From Pigmentiphaga aceris (GTDB lineage Bacteria; Pseudomonadota; Gammaproteobacteria; Burkholderiales; Burkholderiaceae_B), in the NCBI RefSeq assembly GCF_008119665.1, contig NZ_CP043046.1, forward strand, positions 3,224,001 to 3,288,000: a stretch of DNA of 64,000 nt, in the 5' to 3' direction. Below, in pieces: positions 58,636-64,000 of this stretch. The notes beneath the pieces were generated by a model. It searched no databases and was not told where the DNA came from. It saw only the letters and a list, made by a program, of their open reading frames with translations. The number at the start of each line of letters is the position of its first letter. Positions within the stretch are counted from its first letter, which is position 1. The translations under genes and the position numbers were made by a program.

Positions 58636-60552
58636 GTGATTCGCGCTTCCGGCCTGACCCTGCGTCGTGGCACCAAGGTATTGCTCGACGGTGCGGATTT
58701 TGTCGTGCATCCCGGCGAACGGGTTGGCATTGTCGGCCCCAATGGCGCAGGCAAGTCCACGCTGTTTGCGCTGTTCACTGGCCGCCTGGACGCCGACGCC
58801 GGCGACCTGGACATTCCCGCCACCTGGAAGGTGGCCGCCATTGCACAGGAAATCGACCACACTGATCGCGCCGCCGTCGAGTTCGTGATGGACGGCGACG
58901 GCCACCTGCGCTCCTTGCAGGCGGCACGTGCCAGCATCAATGCCGAACGTGATGGCACGCGATTGGCGGAACTGGAAGCGGAATTGTTCGACGCCGGCGT
59001 GTTCACTGCACAGTCGCGTGCCGAACAGTTGTTGGTCGGCCTGGGTTTCTCGGAAGCGGAATTCACACAAGCCGTGACCAGCTTCTCGGGCGGCTGGCGT
59101 ATGCGTCTGAACCTGGCGCGCGCGCTGATGGCACCGTCGGACTTACTGCTGCTGGACGAGCCGACCAATCACTTGGACTTGGACGCCATGCTCTGGCTGG
59201 AGCGCTGGCTGGCAAGCTATCCAGGCACGGTGATGGTGATCTCCCACGACACCGAATTCCTGGATGCGGTCGCGCGCACCATTCTGCATTTCGATCACGC
59301 CAAGCTGATTCGCTACAAAGGCGGCTACGAAGACTTCGTGACGCAACGCGCTGAACGCATGCGTCTGACGCAGATTGCGTTTGACCGGCAGACCAAGGAA
59401 GCCGCGCGTCTGCAAGGCTTCATCGACCGATTCAAGGCACAAGCTACCAAGGCCAAACAGGCGCAAAGCCGGGTCAAGGCGCTGGGCCGCATGCAGATGC
59501 TGGCACCGCTGCGCGATGCGGCGGCCATCAGCATTCGTATCCCCTCGCCCAGCTACATGCCTGATCCGCTGCTGACGCTGGACAAGGTCAGTGCGGGCTA
59601 TGGCGAGAAGCCAATTCTGCGTGGCGTGGAATTGCAGGTTCGATCCGGTGCGCGCATCGGCATTCTGGGTGCCAACGGTGCCGGTAAATCGACGCTGGTG
59701 AAGACACTGGCCGACGAACTGGCGCCGCTTGCAGGCGCACGCAAAGCGGCACGTGGCCTGGAAGTAGGTTACTTCGCACAGCATCAGCTGGACATCCTGG
59801 ACCTGGATGCGTCGCCGCTGCAGCACTTGGCCCGCATCGCACCTGACACCCGCGAGCAGGACATGCGCAATTACCTGGGCGGCTTCGGCTTCTCGGGCGA
59901 ATTTGTGACGTCTCTGGTGCGACCGATGTCTGGCGGTGAAAAAGCCCGTCTGGCCCTGGCGCTGATCGTGTGGAAGAAGCCCAATCTGCTGCTGCTGGAC
60001 GAGCCAAGCAATCACTTGGACGTGGACACCCGTGAGGCACTGACCGAAGCACTGGCCGAGTTCGAAGGCACCATGCTGCTGGTGTCGCACGACCGGCACC
60101 TGCTGCGCACCACCGTCGACAGTTTCTGGATCGTGGCCGACGGCGGCGTGCAGAACTTCGATGGTGACTTGGAAGACTATCGCGATTGGCTGTCCAACCG
60201 GCGCACGCCAGCGGCAGGCACGGCTACCTCCGGCGGTTCATCCGACGACAGTCAGGGCACCGATCGCAAAGCCACCAAACGCGAAGAAGCGGAAAACCGC
60301 CAGCGCCTGTCGGCCCTGCGCAAGCCCCTGGAAGCCAAGCTGCAAAAGCTGGAGACCACGATGGCCAAGAACGAGGCACGTCGCAAGGAACTGGACGCGC
60401 TGATTGCGGACCCGGAACTTTACGAAGACGCGCGCAAGGATGAATGCCGTCGTGTGATGGCAGAGCACGGCGAATTGCTCAAGCAGGCCGGCCAAGTCGA
60501 AGAGGAATGGCTGGAAATGCAGGAATCGCTGGAACAGATCGCCAAAAGCTGA
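58636..60552 (+). CDS. ABC-F family ATPase, YheS-like (GTG start)
   Basis: A 638-residue protein with two ABC cassettes in one chain and no membrane segments: Walker A1 GPNGAGKST, signature FSGGWRMRLNLARA, Walker B1 DLLLLDEPTNHLDLDA; linker helices (RFKAQATKAKQAQSRVKALG); then Walker A2 GANGAGKST, MSGGEKARLALALIVW and LLLLDEPSNHLDVDT. A charged C-terminal coiled coil (SALRKPLEAKLQKLETTMAK) follows. ABC-F ATPases act on ribosomes rather than membranes. Length and order match E. coli YheS. The start is GTG at 58636, 31 bp after prmB; no ATG fits the conserved N-terminus. Confidence 0.92.
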   Translation: MIRASGLTLRRGTKVLLDGADFVVHPGERVGIVGPNGAGKSTLFALFTGRLDADAGDLDIPATWKVAAIAQEIDHTDRAAVEFVMDGDGHLRSLQAARASINAERDGTRLAELEAELFDAGVFTAQSRAEQLLVGLGFSEAEFTQAVTSFSGGWRMRLNLARALMAPSDLLLLDEPTNHLDLDAMLWLERWLASYPGTVMVISHDTEFLDAVARTILHFDHAKLIRYKGGYEDFVTQRAERMRLTQIAFDRQTKEAARLQGFIDRFKAQATKAKQAQSRVKALGRMQMLAPLRDAAAISIRIPSPSYMPDPLLTLDKVSAGYGEKPILRGVELQVRSGARIGILGANGAGKSTLVKTLADELAPLAGARKAARGLEVGYFAQHQLDILDLDASPLQHLARIAPDTREQDMRNYLGGFGFSGEFVTSLVRPMSGGEKARLALALIVWKKPNLLLLDEPSNHLDVDTREALTEALAEFEGTMLLVSHDRHLLRTTVDSFWIVADGGVQNFDGDLEDYRDWLSNRRTPAAGTATSGGSSDDSQGTDRKATKREEAENRQRLSALRKPLEAKLQKLETTMAKNEARRKELDALIADPELYEDARKDECRRVMAEHGELLKQAGQVEEEWLEMQESLEQIAKS

Positions 60553-60574
60553 AGACGACGAAAACCGAAGCTTG

Positions 60575-60618
60575 AAATAAAGCCGGGCCGCATCATCAAT
60601 GCGACCCGGCTTTTATTT
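60575..60618. terminator. bidirectional terminator between ABC-F and Tsi6-like genes
   Basis: Stem AAAGCCGGG (60579-60587) / CCCGGCTTT (60605-60613) with an inner CGCAT/ATGCG pair and a T-rich 3' end. The A-rich left side allows use by the convergent gene. Confidence 0.85.
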
Positions 60619-60668
60619 TGCCCTGGTTCTATCTTGCCAAAACAGCAGCACAATCTACCCGGTGACAT

Positions 60669-61115
60669 TCACCCTTGTCGCACCCGGCGTGCAGCCCGAC
60701 GCAAACCTTGCGTGTCCATCGGCAGATCACCTTCCAGCCGATGGCCAATATGCGCAGCGTTTTTCAGCGCCCGCGCAAATACCGCATCCACACCGTCCAT
60801 GCCGCCACGGGCAAAGCGGTCCAGCGCAATGTCACGCAGGCGTGAACGGTCAGTTTGCTTGCCCACCACCACGCCGCGCAGGTAATTGAGCTGATTTTCA
60901 ATGGCGCTGTACAACTGCGCGCCCGGAAAACGGCGGCGGCGCTGGCGGCACAGGGCAAGTGCCTCGTCCAGATAGTCCACGGGCTGAAGCCCGACGCCTG
61001 CACTTTCCTTGAGCAGCATTCGCAGCTTCAGGACCGGGCCGCTGGCCTTGAGCTTGGATAGCAATGACCGCCGCGTGGTGGGCAGATCGCTACGAACGGA
61101 ATGGGAGCTTGACAT
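60669..61115 (-). CDS. Tsi6-like immunity-type protein
   Basis: A 148-residue soluble protein. Residues 50-140 resemble the Tsi6 fold, the immunity protein that blocks the NAD-glycohydrolase toxin Tse6: VDYLDEALALCRQRRRRFPG, LYSAIENQLNYLRGVVVG, QTDRSRLRDIALDRFARGG, FARALKNAAHIGHRLEGDLP. The order and spacing match Tsi6 closely (YIDRALAL..., QLQYIRS..., DRSALHRL..., ALKDAYYVG...GDLP-like end). An N-terminal basic tail is extra. No cognate Tse6 toxin is next to it; the neighbour is a divergent secretion-chaperone gene. Start chosen at ATG 61115. It could be an orphan immunity gene or a regulator; similarity is by eye. Confidence 0.62.
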   Translation of the reverse strand: MSSSHSVRSDLPTTRRSLLSKLKASGPVLKLRMLLKESAGVGLQPVDYLDEALALCRQRRRRFPGAQLYSAIENQLNYLRGVVVGKQTDRSRLRDIALDRFARGGMDGVDAVFARALKNAAHIGHRLEGDLPMDTQGLRRAARRVRQG

Positions 61116-61199
61116 AAAAGGGGCGTTCAAATGGCCTAGCACGCCGGTACCAGCATGGTGCCCGGTTGGTCTTGTCTATGTTATCGGCATACTTTCCGT

Positions 61200-61227
61200 G
61201 GAACTAAGGGTCGTTTAACGTCACTCA
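61200..61227 (+). promoter_or_regulatory. hrp-box-like promoter upstream of the chaperone-effector pair
   Basis: GGAACT (61200-61205), 15 bases, then TCACTCA (61221-61227) matches the HrpL-type consensus GGAACC-N15/16-CCACNNA in most positions. It lies 45 bp upstream of the chaperone ATG. HrpL-like ECF sigma factors (HrpL, BtrS) drive type III secretion genes in other bacteria. Confidence 0.6.
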
Positions 61228-61271
61228 CGTTTTACCTGAGCCGACTTGAACCAATTACCAGGCTATTCCAC

Positions 61272-61733
61272 ATGGACCTCTCCTCCCGCTTCTCCGCTGC
61301 GCTCGCAGCGATTTCTCCTGAACTTGTCGCTGAAGACAATTATTGTGCGCTGACGGTCGATGCCCGGCTGGTGCTGCACGTGGCGCTGGACGACCACAGC
61401 GGTGCGGTAATCGTATGGAGTAATTTCCCCCTTCTGCCCGTTACACCTGCGTTGCAGAAGCGCTTGCTGCATGCCAATTACTTCTGGCAAGGCACGGGAG
61501 GCTCCAGCTGGAGTCTGGACCCAAACACCGATACACCCATGTTGGCCGAGCGCCTGAGCACTCAGCAGTGGGACAGCCCGGCGCTGGACGAGCTGCTGCA
61601 ACGCTTTGCCGATCGCGCGATGGCATGGCAGACAGAGTTGGGCGACACCGCTGAGGAAAGCGCAGCAGCAGAACATTCTTCAGCCGGGTCGTTCTCATCC
61701 GAGTCTTTTGGCAACCCCTTCCTGCGAGCTTAA
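61272..61733 (+). CDS. CesT/Tir-family type III secretion chaperone-like protein
   Basis: A 153-residue acidic protein that begins MDLSSRFSAALAAISPELVA and contains the CesT-family pattern: an N-terminal helix, then YCALTVDARLVLHVALDDHS and a strand IVWSNFPLLPVTPALQKRLL, then HANYFWQGTGGSSWSLDP and a final helix around LDELLQRFADRAMAWQTELG. CesT proteins bind N-termini of effectors as dimers before export. The family's hallmark of a small acidic chaperone gene directly upstream of its client is met: the next gene starts 3 bases after this stop. The ATG at 61272 is preceded by AGG at loose distance. A hrp-box-like promoter lies 45 bp upstream. Confidence 0.85.
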   Translation: MDLSSRFSAALAAISPELVAEDNYCALTVDARLVLHVALDDHSGAVIVWSNFPLLPVTPALQKRLLHANYFWQGTGGSSWSLDPNTDTPMLAERLSTQQWDSPALDELLQRFADRAMAWQTELGDTAEESAAAEHSSAGSFSSESFGNPFLRA

Positions 61734-61736
61734 GCG

Positions 61737-64000
61737 ATGGCGATTGAGTCGAATGTCCTGCGCAATATGGTTCAAGCCTCGGCGACACTTGATACGCCCG
61801 TAGACCTGCGTGCGGGCAAGGATCTACCCGCCCAGTCACACAGCCGTTTCAGCCTGTTCCGATCGGATACGGAAAAATCCGCGAATCAGGCCCAGTTTGC
61901 CAGTCTGAAAAGCATTCTGGACGGCGATCCGAAACTGGCGCTTGCACCTGGCGCGGCTCGGGCTGCCTATGCGGCGATTGCCCGGGCGGAAGCCTCTGGT
62001 GCGCCGCTGACCAGCCGGTTGATCGCGCAAGCCTACTCGGCCGGAGACAGCGCCGTGCAGGCGCACCGTGACGCCATGACCGTCGCCCGCCATGATGTGC
62101 TCGGCAAAGGCATGAAAGCGCTGTCGGCCGATTTGCAAAGCGGCGAGACCAGCAAGTTCTTGCCTGAAGGCGTCCGGTCAGCGTCCCTGCCGCAGTCAAC
62201 ACGCAATGCCGTCGCCGCCGTGATCATCGACCAGATGCGTACCGACCTGGCCGCCCTCGGCGCGCACGTCGATACGTCAAACGTCGATCCAAGCGAATTG
62301 ATCCGCACAGCGACTGCCAGGTCTGCCGATGCCATCGCCAAGGTAATTGCCAATCCCCCGGCAAGCGCAGGCCCTTCCGGCGTATCCCCTCGCATCGCCC
62401 CAGTCGTCGACGAATTGCAGGCAATCTCGCACATGCGCATGGGAGCGCGGCTGTTTTCGTCGGCGGGTGCCAATCTGCGCAATGAACAGGAAATCGGTCG
62501 TGCAATGCAGGGCAAGCTGGCAGCAATGTCCAACGACAGCTTCCTGGCCTTGTACAAGACCATGCAGTCGGCTGATTTGATGGAATATCGCCTGTCGTTG
62601 GCCAACGCCGCCAATCCTGCGGCAGAACAGCTGCTGACCGACCTTAATACCTGGGAAGCCCAGGTTCATGAAGACATGGCGCGACGTATTGCGCTAGGCG
62701 GGAAAACCGTAGGTGCGGATGGCACGCGATCGGCCCTGTCGGGCCAGAACCTCGCCGTCTTGTCCGACGCCGAAAAAACCGCAGGCCGTGACGCGCTGGG
62801 TCGCCAGAGCGCCGAGTGGCTGTCAGGGCTGAGCGAGGTCCGCACAACGACTGCGGGGGCCATGCGCGTTGCCGCCGCGCAAAGCGTCTCTGCCCCCTTG
62901 CTGGAAAAAACCCTGCGGGATGCCGAACTCACGGTCAATCTGCCGCTTCAGCTTTTTGCATCGGCCAAAAAAGGTGAGCCGCCGTCCACACTGATCGGTG
63001 AAAAAGGGGCAATACAGCCGGAGCGCCTGCATTTGCAGAACGTCTTCCATCGCGGTGCAGCCGCCAAAGGCGCGGAATACCTGGAGCGTCGCCAGGCAAT
63101 TGAACACAGTTATTCTCCAGCGCTGGCATCCCAGGATGCCATCGAGCTGTCACCTGACAACCATCCCATTTCCGCCGCCGTGAATGTGGGCCGTAAGGCC
63201 CTCGGTGCCGCCGGCGGCATGGGATACGGCAACGTCGTCATCGTGTTGAAGCCTGAAGTGCGTGATCGGTGCACCTATACCGCGCGCGACTCCTTCGATT
63301 CCTACGCTGCTCGTATCGATGCAGCGGGCAGCCGCCGCTTTCTGGACGGGCTGGCCAAGGCACCGGAAGGCAGCCCGCTGGCAGCCTTGGTCGCACGCTC
63401 GCCCACATTGCTTGACACCCTGGGCGAGCGCCTGGGCATGGCCGAAGCGGAGAACCTGCAATTGGGGCCGACTCATGGCAAGAATCTTGCGCCGTACCTG
63501 GCAGAAAATCTGCTCGCCGGACTGGTCAGAGGTGAAGATCCAGCGTACGAACAGCTTCTGAACCTCGCTGTGCATAGCTTTGTAGATGCCGACGCCACGC
63601 AATCTCACCTTGCGACACGCGATCACATGGACCGGCTGTTCTCCGCAATGACCACGGAAACCGCAGCAGGACTCAAGGAAGCAAGCGACCCGCTGCGCGT
63701 CAACTGTGGCGGGACCGCCGCGTACATCGAGGCGCAGGTCTGGGGTGGCATCGACTTTTCCCGCGACGTGGCTGAGATCCGAATGCCTGGTGGCGATTTC
63801 GTCGAAGGCATGGCACCAGAGGAACTGGAAGCACTCACGAACCTCACAAACATGGGCGAAGCGCTTGGCGTGAAAACCAAGAGCTATACCCTTGACACGA
63901 TCGCACCTGGCGTTCGTGAGGTAGACAGCAGCGCCAAACCCTTCGCGACGGTGACCACGGGTGCACCCGTGGTCACGCGTGTAGGTGGACTGGCGGTGTT
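61737..64000 (+). CDS. large secreted-effector-like protein (3' end beyond window)
   Basis: At least 754 codons from ATG 61737, open to the window edge. The N-terminus (MAIESNVLRNMVQASATLDT) is polar and has no Sec signal, as in type III effectors; residues 30-400 are helix-rich. A later region has features seen in DUF3626/ADP-ribosyltransferase-like proteins: LQNVFHRGAAAKGAEYLERR (about 433), GAAGGMGYGNVVIVLKPEVR (about 492) and AAYIEAQVWGGIDFSRDVAE (about 661). These are by-eye resemblances and the catalytic role is inferred, not proven. It is 3 bases after a CesT-like chaperone gene and behind a hrp-box-like promoter, so type III export is the best hypothesis. Confidence 0.75.
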   Translation, partial: MAIESNVLRNMVQASATLDTPVDLRAGKDLPAQSHSRFSLFRSDTEKSANQAQFASLKSILDGDPKLALAPGAARAAYAAIARAEASGAPLTSRLIAQAYSAGDSAVQAHRDAMTVARHDVLGKGMKALSADLQSGETSKFLPEGVRSASLPQSTRNAVAAVIIDQMRTDLAALGAHVDTSNVDPSELIRTATARSADAIAKVIANPPASAGPSGVSPRIAPVVDELQAISHMRMGARLFSSAGANLRNEQEIGRAMQGKLAAMSNDSFLALYKTMQSADLMEYRLSLANAANPAAEQLLTDLNTWEAQVHEDMARRIALGGKTVGADGTRSALSGQNLAVLSDAEKTAGRDALGRQSAEWLSGLSEVRTTTAGAMRVAAAQSVSAPLLEKTLRDAELTVNLPLQLFASAKKGEPPSTLIGEKGAIQPERLHLQNVFHRGAAAKGAEYLERRQAIEHSYSPALASQDAIELSPDNHPISAAVNVGRKALGAAGGMGYGNVVIVLKPEVRDRCTYTARDSFDSYAARIDAAGSRRFLDGLAKAPEGSPLAALVARSPTLLDTLGERLGMAEAENLQLGPTHGKNLAPYLAENLLAGLVRGEDPAYEQLLNLAVHSFVDADATQSHLATRDHMDRLFSAMTTETAAGLKEASDPLRVNCGGTAAYIEAQVWGGIDFSRDVAEIRMPGGDFVEGMAPEELEALTNLTNMGEALGVKTKSYTLDTIAPGVREVDSSAKPFATVTTGAPVVTRVGGLAV

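Overview
The window looks like a chromosomal stretch of a GC-rich betaproteobacterium of the order Burkholderiales, most likely near the Alcaligenaceae (Bordetella/Achromobacter-like). The inference rests on gene order and gene types: tig-clpP-clpX, lon, hupB, tRNA-Val and ppiD lie in series, and the run dapC-dapD-dapE-prmB is intact. It is inferred from content, not from a database comparison. The left edge cuts an Lrp/AsnC regulator and the right edge cuts a large secreted-effector-like gene.

Layout. 1-10.6 kb: Lrp-type regulator divergent from an MFS exporter, then purL, nnr (NAD(P)HX repair), an EamA permease, and a divergent ybbA/tesA pair. 10.7-19.7 kb: protein quality-control block read leftwards (ppiD, a cardiolipin-synthase-like lipoprotein, tRNA-Val, hupB, lon). 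A complete IS1182-like element sits inside the terminator between hupB and lon and is flanked by two 22-bp copies of that palindrome. 20-25 kb: accessory block wedged between lon and clpX, with a fused TRAP permease whose binding-protein gene survives only as a 52-codon remnant, an alkylsulfatase-like metallo-beta-lactamase enzyme and its divergent LysR regulator with twin palindromes. 25.2-28.4 kb: clpX-clpP-tig. 28.7-36 kb: a small Nif11-leader-like protein and a 6.5-kb gene for a repeat-built DUF4347/DUF4214 surface protein. 36-40 kb: trifunctional putA with an operator-like GTTGCA inverted repeat.

40-54 kb is a patchwork of small genes: an exported Pro/Tyr-repeat protein, a four-helix copper-storage-type protein, a PD-(D/E)XK nuclease-like protein, a histidine kinase with two response regulators, a DsbA-like oxidoreductase, a GNAT acetyltransferase, a VasI/TagO-like protein beside an internally duplicated exported protein, a decayed IS3-type transposase and a lipoprotein. 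It ends at tRNA-Leu. 54.2-60.6 kb is housekeeping again: lysine/diaminopimelate genes dapC-dapD-dapE, prmB and an ABC-F ATPase.

The most interesting part is the right end (60.7-64 kb). A Tsi6-like immunity protein is divergent from a two-gene unit: a CesT/Tir-type secretion chaperone and, 3 bases after its stop, a large effector-like protein of at least 754 residues that runs off the window. Upstream of the pair is a good match to the hrp-box promoter used by HrpL-type ECF sigma factors. This suggests a type III secretion effector module away from any visible secretion apparatus genes. No CRISPR array, rRNA, prophage or integrase was seen.
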